Shown: positions 53,933 through 63,037 of the stretch, piece after piece | Numbering within the stretch: position 1 is the first letter of the stretch | Layout: each line of letters starts with the position of its first letter | Assembly (NCBI RefSeq): GCF_026127265.1 | Contig: NZ_WWFG01000003.1 | Location: 186,001-250,000 of the forward strand | Source of the DNA: Nostoc sp. KVJ3 | GTDB lineage: Bacteria > Cyanobacteriota > Cyanobacteriia > Cyanobacteriales > Nostocaceae | Length of the DNA: 64,000 nt | Direction of reading: 5' to 3' | Made by a program: the position numbers and the translations under genes | Notes under the pieces: model-generated | The model's input: only the letters and a program-made list of their open reading frames with translations | Databases searched by the model: none | Told to the model about the DNA's origin: nothing

Positions 53933-55141
53933 ATTAGCATCCAATTATTAAAGAATGTCGTCATCCCCAAATGGCATGGTTCTAACATTGCTCTGGATCT
54001 AAAACATGCCACAGAAATTGCGGATTATTGTTTAAACAATGCCACTGCAATAGATTGCAATACTGCTTTTCCTAAGCAAGAGTTTGAGCTAATTGCTAAG
54101 GCTGGGTTATTGACTGCACCATTGGCGAAAGAATTAGGCGGATGGGGTGCAGGAATTGATGCTAATGTTACCTACGAGCTTTTAATGCTATTAAAGCAGA
54201 TAGGGCATGGCAATCTGGCAGTTGCGCGAATTTATGAAGGACATATCAATGCCCTACAACTGATTCAGACTTTTGGTTCTATAGAACAAATCACAAGCTG
54301 CGCCTATGATGCCCGCGATCACCAGAAAATATTTGGCGTTTGGAATGCTGAAGCCTCTGATGGTGTGAAGATAATTCCTTGTGAAAATGGGCGTTATCGC
54401 CTGGAAGGTTCTAAAACATTTTGTACTGGTACTGGCTATGTTGAACGTCCTTTCGTGAATGGAGTGTTGCCAGAAGGCGGTTGGCAAATGTGCATTGTGC
54501 CAATGGACGAAGTGACAACAGTTAGCGATCCCGCTTGGTGGCAACCTTCTGGGATGCGAGCTACTGCTAGTTACAAAGTGGATTTTAGCGGTGTCGAGTT
54601 GGAGCAGAGTTATTTAATCGGCCAGCCAGGAGATTACTATCGACAGCCTTGGTTATCTGTTGGGGTGATTCGGTTTGCTGCTGTACAACTAGGTGGGGCA
54701 GAAGCACTGTTTAACCTGACTCGTCAGTATCTGCAAAAGTTGGAATATACAAACGATCCATATCAACAGGAACGGCTTGGCAGAATGGCGATCGCCATTG
54801 AAAGTGGTAATCTCTGGCTGCGGGGAGCTGCGGATCAAGTAGCAGCCTATGCGCCAGTGTTTGGTGGCGATCCCACTGTTCTCCACCCGCAAGCAAACCA
54901 ACTCGTCGCCTATGCAAACATGGTCAGGACAGCAATTGAACAAATTTGCATTGATGTGATGCATTTGTGTCAACGTTCTGTTGGAACTCGCGGCTTACTA
55001 CCACCAAACCCGATGGAACGAATTATCCGAGATTTGACTCTATATCTGCGTCAACCTGCCTTTGATGCGGCTTTGGCAAATGTCGGGCAATATGTCTTGC
55101 ATGAAAGTAATCCGGCTTCAATGCTTTGGAATGATGAATGA
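53933..55141 (+). CDS. Acyl-CoA dehydrogenase-like flavoprotein, probable ATT start
   Basis: 402 residues if begun at ATT 53933, directly after AAGGAG. The N-terminal helices (VVIPKWHGSNIALDLKHATE, EFELIAKAGLLTAPLAKELGG) are those of acyl-CoA dehydrogenases, so the later TTG at 54110 cannot be the true start. The FAD-binding middle includes GSKTFCTGTGYVERP and ends in the helical bundle FDAALANVGQYVLHES. The usual catalytic Glu position could not be identified. First gene of a tight operon with PIG-L and a methyltransferase, overlapping the next gene by 11 bases. Confidence 0.8.
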   Translation: MSIQLLKNVVIPKWHGSNIALDLKHATEIADYCLNNATAIDCNTAFPKQEFELIAKAGLLTAPLAKELGGWGAGIDANVTYELLMLLKQIGHGNLAVARIYEGHINALQLIQTFGSIEQITSCAYDARDHQKIFGVWNAEASDGVKIIPCENGRYRLEGSKTFCTGTGYVERPFVNGVLPEGGWQMCIVPMDEVTTVSDPAWWQPSGMRATASYKVDFSGVELEQSYLIGQPGDYYRQPWLSVGVIRFAAVQLGGAEALFNLTRQYLQKLEYTNDPYQQERLGRMAIAIESGNLWLRGAADQVAAYAPVFGGDPTVLHPQANQLVAYANMVRTAIEQICIDVMHLCQRSVGTRGLLPPNPMERIIRDLTLYLRQPAFDAALANVGQYVLHESNPASMLWNDE

Positions 55142-55880
55142 ATTTGGCTTGATTGCATTACCACTAGACAATCCTAATGTTTTGCCCTGGCGTTCAGTTG
55201 ACGAGATCGCTTGTAGTTCGGCGCTAATCGTTGCACCCCATCCAGATGATGAGACATTAGGTTGTGGGGGTGCGATCGCTCTGTTACGGTCTTTAAATTG
55301 TCACCTGCAAGTGTTAGTCATCAGTGATGGTACTCTTTCACACCCTCATTCCCAGAAATATCCCGCAGATAAACTCCGAACTCTGCGGGAAGCAGAAACG
55401 CTATCAGCATTAAAATTGCTGGGTGTAGAGGTTAATGATGTCACCTTCTGTAGAATACAGGATGGATCAATACCAACACAGTATCAAACTGCAATAGCTA
55501 GTTGTGGTGCTTACATCACAGAAATCGCCCCACAAATTATCTTTTTACCCTGGCGATATGACCCTCATGCAGACCACCGAGCGACGTGGAAGTTAATTCA
55601 CACAGTGCTAGATGACTTGCGCTTATCCCCCCGATTGATTGAGTATCCGATTTGGGATTGGGACTCAGACCAACGAGAGAGTCTACCAGGAGATATTGAT
55701 GTGACAACCTGGCGGTTGAATATTAGCGCAGTGGTGGAGTTAAAACAGCAAGCGATCGCTGCTTATCGTTCCCAAACTACAGACTTAATTGATGACGATC
55801 CAGAAGGCTTTCGCCTAACTCCCGAAATGTTAGCAAACTTTACTCATCCTTGGGAAGTTTATATAGAGGAAAACCGATGA
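55131..55880 (+). CDS. PIG-L family deacetylase
   Basis: 249 residues; start at ATG 55131 or the adjacent 55134, overlapping the dehydrogenase end. The zinc site is LIVAPHPDDETLGCGG (HPDDE at 37-41) with HADH near 153. PIG-L/LmbE enzymes remove N-acetyl groups from sugars such as GlcNAc-linked substrates. Following FRIQ-type residues, DLIDDDPEGFRLTPEM closes the domain. Its stop overlaps the methyltransferase start (ATGA, 55877-55880). In this setting it probably deacetylates a glycoconjugate intermediate made by the neighbouring glycosyltransferase. Confidence 0.9.
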   Translation: MMNEFGLIALPLDNPNVLPWRSVDEIACSSALIVAPHPDDETLGCGGAIALLRSLNCHLQVLVISDGTLSHPHSQKYPADKLRTLREAETLSALKLLGVEVNDVTFCRIQDGSIPTQYQTAIASCGAYITEIAPQIIFLPWRYDPHADHRATWKLIHTVLDDLRLSPRLIEYPIWDWDSDQRESLPGDIDVTTWRLNISAVVELKQQAIAAYRSQTTDLIDDDPEGFRLTPEMLANFTHPWEVYIEENR

Positions 55881-56467
55881 ACCCGTTACAATCTAATTCC
55901 CTACCACCCAGTTACTTTGATAAACTCTACAGCGAAAATCCTGACCCGTGGAAATTTGAGACAAGTGTTTACGAAGCTAACAAATATGCTGCCACAATCG
56001 CAGCTTTACCCAAAGAGCGCTATCGGTCTGCCTTTGAAATCGGTGGTTCCATTGGCGTTTTAACTGAAAAACTGCAAGAACGTTGTGACTCACTGCTCTC
56101 AGTTGATGTCTCAAAACTGGCGCAGGATAGAGCAAAAGAGCGCTGTCAGCATCTCTCCAATATCAAGTTCCAGATTATGCGTGTCCCAGAGCAATATCCT
56201 GATGAAATCTTTGATTTGACCCTAGTCTCAGAAGTTGGCTATTACTGGAGTTGGGAAGACCTGAAAAAATCCCAACAGTGCATTCTGGAACACCTGGAAC
56301 CTGGAGGACATCTACTTTTAGTTCATTGGACACTCTATGCCCGTGATTATCCATTGAGTGGGGATGAAGTTCATGACTCGTTTTTGGAGTTGACCCCAAA
56401 TAAACTGCGGCATTTAAAAGGTCAACGGGATGAAGAATATCGACTTGATTTATTCGAGCGAGTGTAA
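55877..56467 (+). CDS. NodS-like SAM-dependent methyltransferase
   Basis: 196 residues from ATG 55877, overlapping the PIG-L stop and preceded by GAGGA. It opens YFDKLYSENPDPWKFETSVY, a signature of NodS-type methyltransferases; the SAM site is AFEIGGSIGVLTEKL, followed by LLSVDVS and GGHLLLVHWTLYARDYPL. NodS methylates the deacetylated glucosamine nitrogen of lipo-chito-oligosaccharides, so the order deacetylase then N-methyltransferase makes chemical sense. The actual sugar is unknown. Confidence 0.88.
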   Translation: MNPLQSNSLPPSYFDKLYSENPDPWKFETSVYEANKYAATIAALPKERYRSAFEIGGSIGVLTEKLQERCDSLLSVDVSKLAQDRAKERCQHLSNIKFQIMRVPEQYPDEIFDLTLVSEVGYYWSWEDLKKSQQCILEHLEPGGHLLLVHWTLYARDYPLSGDEVHDSFLELTPNKLRHLKGQRDEEYRLDLFERV

Positions 56468-56548
56468 ACTACCCGACGCTGACGCTATCGCGTACAGCGT
56501 GGGCTTTCAGTAGCCCTCCAGTTGTCTGGCAAGATAACCAGGAACGAA

Positions 56549-56733
56549 TGGCACTAAGAAAAACCCAAATGCTTGTGTTTGTGTAGCCTCGTTCCCAGCC
56601 TGGAGGCTGGGAATGTATTTAAAAGAGGCTCTGCCTCTTGTCAAGGTACTGAAGGCGGAGCCTCCCAGAATGGGTTCACAGCCTCTAGGCTGGGAAGCAG
56701 TAAGGGCAAGGGCTGTATCTTTTCTTAGTGCCA
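56549..56733. mobile_element. 185-bp MITE-like element at the end of the glycosyltransferase gene
   Basis: Perfect 14-bp inverted ends TGGCACTAAGAAAA (56549-56562) and TTTTCTTAGTGCCA (56720-56733), the same sequence that ends the IS at 23351. Inside are palindromic repeats of the TTCCCAGCC...GGCTGGGAA type and GAGGCTCTGCCTC. No coding capacity. Its right end overlaps the last codons of the minus-strand glycosyltransferase, whose stop lies inside the repeat. Confidence 0.7.
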
Positions 56734-58029
56734 CTCCAAATCATCCGGGGTGGAATTTCTTTGGAGTTTGCTGCAACTGAGCCGTAAACTCTCAAGACGC
56801 AAGCGCAAGTCTCCAATTGCTTGTCCAATTTCCACAAATTTCCAGCGCGAAGCCCAAATTTGTTCTGACTGCTGGCGTTCTTCGACTTGTTCAAACAACT
56901 GACCAAAGGTATAAGGTTGGGTCAATTTTTGCAGAAGCCATTGGACTGAAACTCCCAGCATCTCTGCCAAGGATAGGACGCTCTTACGATCTAGTTGATA
57001 GCCATTAAGAACGCACCACCACATCACTCGTAATTGGCTGCGGGCAACAAAACGAGTTTCGATCGCCCCTGCTGGCTCGACTACAAATGATTGCTGTTGC
57101 CGTCCCATTTCTATCCATTCATTCAGCTGATTTGCTAAACCAACATTGGTACGTCCAATTTGTCTGGCCGAAGTTACTACTCGTACTAGAGAACTGTGGC
57201 GAAAACGGGCATTTACCCGCACCAAAGCACGGTAAAAAGCTACATCTTCAGGAGTCCGCACTGGCGGTAAGCCTCCTGCCAGTGCATACATTTCTGCTGT
57301 TACTGCTAAACTTGCTCCATAGTGTTGATAATGTCCGGGAAATCTGTCATAGGGGTCGGGATCGAGATAAGTTTCTAACTCGGTAATTAAATAGCGGTAG
57401 CCGACTTCACGCAGATAGCAAGCTCTGGCGTAAGGGTGTAGATCCGCACGGCCAGAGCGCTCAACAAGAATTCGCCCACCGACAGCATCAGCACCACAGT
57501 TAATTTCATACAAATTGGCAGCAATCCAAGTTGGGCTTACCTGCGAGTCTCCATCAGTTGAAGCAATTACCCCCCTTGTGCGTCCTAAGCTACACAAACG
57601 GCGGTAGGCTTCATCCATTAAAATCTGACGCACTCGACCAATATAGGCTTGTGCCGGAGGCAGAGTTTTTTCCACTACATGCAGTGCTATATCTGGATGT
57701 TGTCCCGCGAAACTCCGGGCTATAGCTGCTGAATCATCGGTACAATTATTTGCCAACAAAATTATTTCGTAGCGTCTGGGATCTAAAAGCTGTCCTTGTA
57801 GATCAACTTGATTTATCAAGGCAGTAAGGGTCGCTGCCAACGTCTGAGCTTCATTGCGAACTGGAACAATTACACAAACTTCACAATGTGGTGACGGTGG
57901 TATTTGGACTAAAGTTTGAGAAAAGTCTTTACCCTGCTGTACAGATGGAAAGTCAGCAACGGAGAGCAAGCGTTTACTTTCCATAAAAACCATTTTTCCA
58001 TCTCCAGGAGCAGCTACACAATATTTCAT
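56725..58029 (-). CDS. Family-2 glycosyltransferase
   Basis: 434 residues. The GT-A fold is shown by CVIVPVRNEAQTLAATLTAL (52-71), LLANNCTDDS, and ASTDGDSQ with the metal-binding DGD at 159-161; GHYQHYGASLAVTAEMYAL and RTPEDVAFYRAL form the acceptor region. The C-terminal ~150 residues are helical. It converges with the dehydrogenase/PIG-L/methyltransferase operon, a grouping that recurs in other bacteria and suggests a small glycoconjugate pathway. The last residues (LEWH) and stop come from the MITE end, so the native C-terminus may have been clipped. Confidence 0.88.
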   Translation of the reverse strand: MKYCVAAPGDGKMVFMESKRLLSVADFPSVQQGKDFSQTLVQIPPSPHCEVCVIVPVRNEAQTLAATLTALINQVDLQGQLLDPRRYEIILLANNCTDDSAAIARSFAGQHPDIALHVVEKTLPPAQAYIGRVRQILMDEAYRRLCSLGRTRGVIASTDGDSQVSPTWIAANLYEINCGADAVGGRILVERSGRADLHPYARACYLREVGYRYLITELETYLDPDPYDRFPGHYQHYGASLAVTAEMYALAGGLPPVRTPEDVAFYRALVRVNARFRHSSLVRVVTSARQIGRTNVGLANQLNEWIEMGRQQQSFVVEPAGAIETRFVARSQLRVMWWCVLNGYQLDRKSVLSLAEMLGVSVQWLLQKLTQPYTFGQLFEQVEERQQSEQIWASRWKFVEIGQAIGDLRLRLESLRLSCSKLQRNSTPDDLEWH

Positions 58030-58363
58030 CCACGATCAGAAAATATTAATATTTGTAACTCTATTTTGGATATTCTCTCATTTGTTTTGGCTCTACCTAC
58101 AGTATGATTAGTGTTGATTAAAACTCTCCAAACATCAGCTATCAAAAACTCAAGTCTGTCTACTCTCATTAAAAGCTTTACTAATCAAGGGATATTCTTT
58201 ATATCTTTTTGCTAACGTCAAATTTCAGACTAGAAAATCATACTTAAATCATCTATCTTAGTTAATTTTTTTACTAATAATCAGTCTTAAGAATGAGATC
58301 AATAATATGACATATTATTAAGATTTATATTTTAATAGTAACTAATCAGACCAAAGCAGATTT
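58030..58363. other. AT-rich intergenic region between divergent genes
   Basis: About 330 AT-rich bases between the glycosyltransferase start (minus) and the MFS gene start (plus). No gene or clear repeat is visible; it must hold both promoters, but boxes could not be assigned reliably. Confidence 0.45.
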
Positions 58364-59158
58364 ATGCAAAAACTTAAACGTAAGATTAGTAACCTGCTTT
58401 TTGGTCGTTATAAACATTCCTTGAGTAATTCTAAAACCACATCTGTTCGTAGTTTGGATCGGCTCAACCTTTCTTTAGGCGATGTGCGAGATGTTTTTGA
58501 ACCTTACTTGGCAATTTTCTTAGCATCAGACCGTCATTGGAATCCAGCCCAAGTAGGTATTGCTCTATCGACCACTAGCATTGCTGGAATTCTGGCACAA
58601 ACACCAACGGGGGCGCTAGTTGATGCCTCACGTCATAAACGGTTAATGATTGCAACAGCTAGAGTAGCTGTTGCAATTAGCTATATGGTGATTGTCAACT
58701 TTTCGGCTTTGCCTGCTGTGGTGGCAGCTCAGGCTGTCATCGGTATATCAGCAGTAATCGTTGGCCCAACAGTTTCAGCTATCTCGCTGGGAGTGGTAGG
58801 AAAAGACCGTTTAAACAAGCGGATAGGGCGCAACGAAGTATTTAACCATACAGGCAACGTGTGTGCAGCAATTGTTGCTGGTTTGTTAGGACAATTTGCT
58901 GGACGAATTTGGATTTTTTACTTTTTAGTAGTTTTGTGTGTTGTTACCATTTTTTCAGTCTTTCAGATTCGCAATCAAGATATTGACAATACAAAGGCTC
59001 GCGGTGATGAGCCAGAAAATGACAATAAAGAACGTGCTACGGTTAAGGATTTGTTGGGTAATCGCACGTTGATCATCTTTGCTTTGTCTGTAGTTATGTT
59101 CTATCTGGCGAATGGGGCGCTACTCAATACTTCTCGGTTAAGGTTAAAATTGTTGTAA
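58364..59158 (+). pseudogene. MFS transporter truncated by an IS
   Basis: The frame (264 codons) reads a major facilitator N-terminal half: LGDVRDVFEPYLAIFLASDR, HWNPAQVGIALSTTSIAG, TGALVDASRHKRLMIATARV (the loop 2-3 motif) and more helices to VVMFYLANGALL. About seven helices are present. From 59125 the sequence is IS, which adds a short tail and a stop at 59158. The second half of the transporter is not found on the other side of the IS. It is unlikely to transport anything. Confidence 0.85.
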
Positions 59159-60606
59159 AGTGACAATTGTTGTCCTGAAATAGCGATCGCAAAGACTAGT
59201 GCAGCTAAAAGATTTCTCTTTCATCGCTCCAACAGTTGAAGCAGAGTTGATATTGAGAGCAATAGAAACGGTGATTTCGCCGGAGAAAATTGTACAAAGT
59301 TTGGCGCAGACAGGCAGTGTTGAAGAACGTAAGCGAAAATTGCCATCGCAACTGACAGTTTGTTTAGTAATAGCGATGAGTTTGTGGGCATCGGATTCAA
59401 TGGGAACCGTCTTGAAGAATTTAGTTCAGGGATTAAATAGGCAATGGACAAGATTGGGACAGTATTGGAAAGCACCAAGTAGTTCTTCAATCAGCGAAGC
59501 GAGGCAGAGATTAGGATGTCGGGTAATGAGCCAGCTATTTGAAAAAATAGTCCGGCCATTAGGGACACCACAAACGCCAGGGGCATTTTTAGGAGGACTG
59601 CGAGTCATGGCAGTAGACGGTACGGTTTTGGATGTGCCAGATAGTACTGCCAATGCCAGAGTATTTGGATATCCAGGGAGTAGAAAGGGAACTAGGGCTG
59701 CTTTCCCGAAGGTACGTTTGGTATTGTTAGTGGAGGCGGGAACTCATCTGATTGTTGATGCCTTAATGTGTCCCTATCGTATCGGTGAGAGAGTGCGAGC
59801 TTTAAAACTACTACGAAGCTGTGGTCAAGGGATGCTACTAATGTGGGACAGAGGGTTACATTCTTATCGGATGGTTCATGCTACTAAAAATCGTGGATGC
59901 CAATATCTTGGACGAGTTCCGAAGAATGTTAAATTTCCAGTAGAAAAAGTTTTAGAAGATGGCTCATATCTGTCGTGGATTGCTCCAGATCGCAAATCCA
60001 AAAACAAAGGTGGGACACAGATTCAGGTTCGGGTCATAGAATACACTATCGACTCTGATGATGGACAAAAAACTTATCGCTTAATTACCAGTTTGATGGA
60101 TATTGCTGTGTTTCCAGCTTTATTATTAGCTAACGAATATCATCAACGTTGGGAAATCGAAAATACTATTGATGAGTTGAAAACTCATCTCAATGGGCGC
60201 AAAACTCCAATTCGCTCTCTTAAACCCCGTGAAGTTGTTCAAGAAATCTACGGCTGGCTTTTAGGACATTATGCAGTTCGCACTTTGATGTTTCAAGCAG
60301 CAACTCACGCTGGAATATCTCCATTGCGCTTAGGTTTTACTGGTACTCTCAAAGTTATTCGACGGGCTATTTCTGATTTTCAGGATGCCAGTAACGAGCA
60401 ACTCCCCTTTTTTTCTCCAAGCTAATTATTGAAATTTTGGAGCAAAAAATTCCTCCAAGACAAAGCATATCTAACCCCAGAGTAGTTAAAAAACCTCGCT
60501 CAAAGTTCCCATCTAGAAAACCAATCCACAGAGCAATGGGAACTAAATTTCAACCACTCACCTTTTCTATTCTCAATACCGCTTAATTCTTAACCGAGAA
60601 GTATTG
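59125..60606 (+). mobile_element. IS4-like insertion (1482 bp) at a deletion junction
   Basis: Perfect 17-bp inverted ends CAATACTTCTCGGTTAA (59125-59141) and its complement (60590-60606). No target duplication (flanks CGCTACT and GAACAGA), and different broken genes lie on each side. Confidence 0.88.
59199..60425 (+). CDS. IS4-family transposase with frameshifted C-terminus
   Basis: 408 residues from GTG 59199: MAVDGTVLDVPDS, LMWDRGLHSYRM and YHQRWEIENTIDELKTHL give the DDE/YREK residues. The frame stops at 60425 after a CCCC-T7 run (60407-60417). In the -1 frame, codons continue to 60586 as ILEQKIPPRQSISNPRVVKK and further basic residues that resemble the usual C-terminus of this group. 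A programmed slip on the T run or a recent mutation could explain this. Confidence 0.82.
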   Translation: MQLKDFSFIAPTVEAELILRAIETVISPEKIVQSLAQTGSVEERKRKLPSQLTVCLVIAMSLWASDSMGTVLKNLVQGLNRQWTRLGQYWKAPSSSSISEARQRLGCRVMSQLFEKIVRPLGTPQTPGAFLGGLRVMAVDGTVLDVPDSTANARVFGYPGSRKGTRAAFPKVRLVLLVEAGTHLIVDALMCPYRIGERVRALKLLRSCGQGMLLMWDRGLHSYRMVHATKNRGCQYLGRVPKNVKFPVEKVLEDGSYLSWIAPDRKSKNKGGTQIQVRVIEYTIDSDDGQKTYRLITSLMDIAVFPALLLANEYHQRWEIENTIDELKTHLNGRKTPIRSLKPREVVQEIYGWLLGHYAVRTLMFQAATHAGISPLRLGFTGTLKVIRRAISDFQDASNEQLPFFSPS

Positions 60607-60846
60607 GAACAGAAGTTGCTCTTTGGTAAAGAAGCCTACCAGATAATCAACGACAGTATCAAGGTGGAGTGCGACAAAAAAGGTATCAATCCTCATCCCG
60701 ATTTATGTAAAGCGGCAAAAGTCCCCGGTGTACCAACTTGGGTTATCAATGGACATCAGTATAGCGGCGTACAAAACCTTAAGGATCTTGCGAAAGCTTC
60801 TGGTTACAAGGGTGACAAAAATTTCAAGTATGTTTATACACCTTGA
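60607..60846 (+). pseudogene. C-terminal fragment of a thioredoxin-like/VKOR-type protein
   Basis: Immediately after the IS the frame reads EQKLLFGKEAYQIIND, IKVECDKKGINPHPDLCKAA and VPGVPTWVINGHQYSGVQNL, the end of the periplasmic thioredoxin-like domain fused to vitamin K epoxide reductases in cyanobacteria. The redox CxxC, which should lie just upstream, is gone. No start or promoter remains except inside the IS. Assigned to a family by the GVPTW and QYSG features. Confidence 0.72.
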
Positions 60847-61954
60847 TTTTTTAGTGTAAGTCCCAAGACACTACATTACGAAATACATCTGCGACATCGA
60901 ATAGCTCGCACTAGAAGTGGGGGAAAGGGATGGAATTTTCCCTTACACTTTAACCTTTAATTCGATATTTACTTCCCTCATACTTAAGTTCAACATCAAA
61001 ACCATGATATTCCCTGGAAAAGGCTTTTCTTTCATGAGAGTTTAAATATAATTATTCACTCCCTCCCTGCAAAATAGTCGAAACCCTTATCTTTCTGTTG
61101 AGAGGTCGGGAAAGTATAAAACTTTACTCTTCCCCTGTAAAAAGAATCAATTTTTAGATTGCTAAGAAATGAAAAATACATCAGCAAAGCAAATATTCCT
61201 CCCCAGCTTGGCTTCAGAATCATTCTTCCTGTGGTTTTTTAACAAATACTTGCAAGCATCACACAAAGAATGATTTATTCATGCTGAATTATGACCAATT
61301 GCAAAAAAGTCATTTGGTTTGACGACAGACAAGTGTATTATATTTTGATAAGTTCCCGATTGATGTTCCTGATTAATCACCGCTAATTTTTTTAAAAAGA
61401 TTCTGCCTAGAGGAATATTTTTGGTGGCTTTTCGGCATAGTTTCTAAACCAATAAAAGTGTAGGTTGAAGCACATCCCCTGACAATCTGACGAGTTCTCC
61501 CTAGAGATATTCAACGACCTTCGATTGTGCCGCTAACACCTGATTTTGTTGGTTTAGACTTGCATTGAGCATAACGCGATCGCTACGACAATGCAAAGTG
61601 AGAACGCTTTATTCCTCGTCTTGTAGGTTTTTTTAGTATCTATTGACTCAACAAAAAGAACATGGTAAAAAATAGGATTTACTTCTTTGTGCAGTTCAAT
61701 GCTTTTAAAAATTTTCTCTATCTTAGGGAATAAAAAAATTATCAATAATTTATGACTTTAGTCATAATTCAAACAAAATGAATCCGAATATTGAAGACTC
61801 GTGATATTGATTAATAATCTCTGGCTTTATTGTGTTTTAATTGGGACTATATGATGTATGATGTTGTGATTTTTGGTGACTGAACTCATTAGGTTAGCTA
61901 CTGCTAGCTAAGTTTTTGTAGGGATTCTTAATTGGAAAATATTAACTGTTGATT
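60847..61954. other. 1.1-kb gene-poor region
   Basis: AT-rich and without a supportable gene on either strand; the minus-strand frame at 61554-61745 has no family likeness. One HIP1 site near 61577. The promoter of the radical SAM gene presumably lies within the last 150 bases. Confidence 0.5.
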
Positions 61955-63004
61955 ATGACAAATCATTTCTCTCCTTACGAACCCCCCTATACTCTAGACG
62001 AAAAGTTGAGTAGGCTTGGTACGCTCCTATATGCTACTGCTACCGTAGCCTCACATTTGGTACTGCAAACTCGAACAAAATTTGCTGCTTCTGTGGAAAT
62101 AACAGATCGCTGCAATGCTGGATGCCACTATTGTTATGTTTATCCTTCTGAATGGAGCCAAAAGGAACGGATACAAGGATATATGCAATTATCACTCTTA
62201 GAGCATCGGCAGAAAGAAAAGCAAGTTTTTGAGACACTAGAACATCTTAAGAAACAAGGGATTGTTCACGTTACCCTTGTTGGTGGAGAAACAGCATTAG
62301 CTCCAAAAGCAATACAGCGAGCGGCTGAATTATTTCCTGTGGTTTGGGTTGTTACAAATGGTGTCGCTAAACTTCCCAATCTTCCTCATTCAGCAGTGGT
62401 ATTTGTGAGTATCGATGGACTTCCAGATTATCATAATCGTTCAAGAGATCCTTTAGGTTTTTTTGGTAAGAACCGTTATGAAAATTTAACGGGCATGGCT
62501 GCGGCAATTATCCGAAATATTAATGAATCAGAGCGAGGAGCTTATGTACACATAACACTAACACGGCAATCAATGCAATACTTTCCTGATACTATTAACT
62601 GGCTTGTTAAAGACGTTAAAAAGCTTCGTGGTATTGTCGTTTCTGGTGCTGCCACAAAGGACATAGCTGATCCCATTACCTTCCAGATTGAAGACAGACA
62701 AACACTTAAGCAAATGATTGCGGATTGCGCACAAAAATATGGATGGAAATTATTTCCTTTTAATCAGCCTAAAGTCAACGACTTTTTATTTGACGAGAAA
62801 TATATCATTCACAACCCATCTTCTTGTTCCGTAGCAAAACGAGTTGAAAGTTTAAACTTTGAAGGGAATAATGTCGGTAAATGTGTTTTACGGGATGAGA
62901 TAGATTGTCAAACTTGTGTGTGTAATATTACTGGATTAGCACGAGGCATTGATACTTTTGATATCCCGACTATTTTAGGAGTTCTTCAGGCTTCATTTGG
63001 TTAA
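61955..63004 (+). CDS. Radical SAM enzyme
   Basis: 349 residues from ATG 61955 (an in-frame TTG two codons earlier is less likely). The cluster-binding motif CNAGCHYC has Cys53, 57 and 60; VTLVGGETAL is the SAM-binding GGE region; VVFVSIDGLPDYHN follows. The C-terminal part has five more cysteines (SCS, KCVLRDEIDCQTCVC), as in SPASM/twitch domains with extra iron-sulfur clusters, used on peptides and other substrates. The reaction is unknown. A hydrophobic stretch at about 25-36 is unusual for this class. The FHA gene begins 33 bases downstream. Confidence 0.83.
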   Translation: MTNHFSPYEPPYTLDEKLSRLGTLLYATATVASHLVLQTRTKFAASVEITDRCNAGCHYCYVYPSEWSQKERIQGYMQLSLLEHRQKEKQVFETLEHLKKQGIVHVTLVGGETALAPKAIQRAAELFPVVWVVTNGVAKLPNLPHSAVVFVSIDGLPDYHNRSRDPLGFFGKNRYENLTGMAAAIIRNINESERGAYVHITLTRQSMQYFPDTINWLVKDVKKLRGIVVSGAATKDIADPITFQIEDRQTLKQMIADCAQKYGWKLFPFNQPKVNDFLFDEKYIIHNPSSCSVAKRVESLNFEGNNVGKCVLRDEIDCQTCVCNITGLARGIDTFDIPTILGVLQASFG

Positions 63005-63037
63005 GTTATTGATTACTTTTTTTACTAGCTTTCTGTC

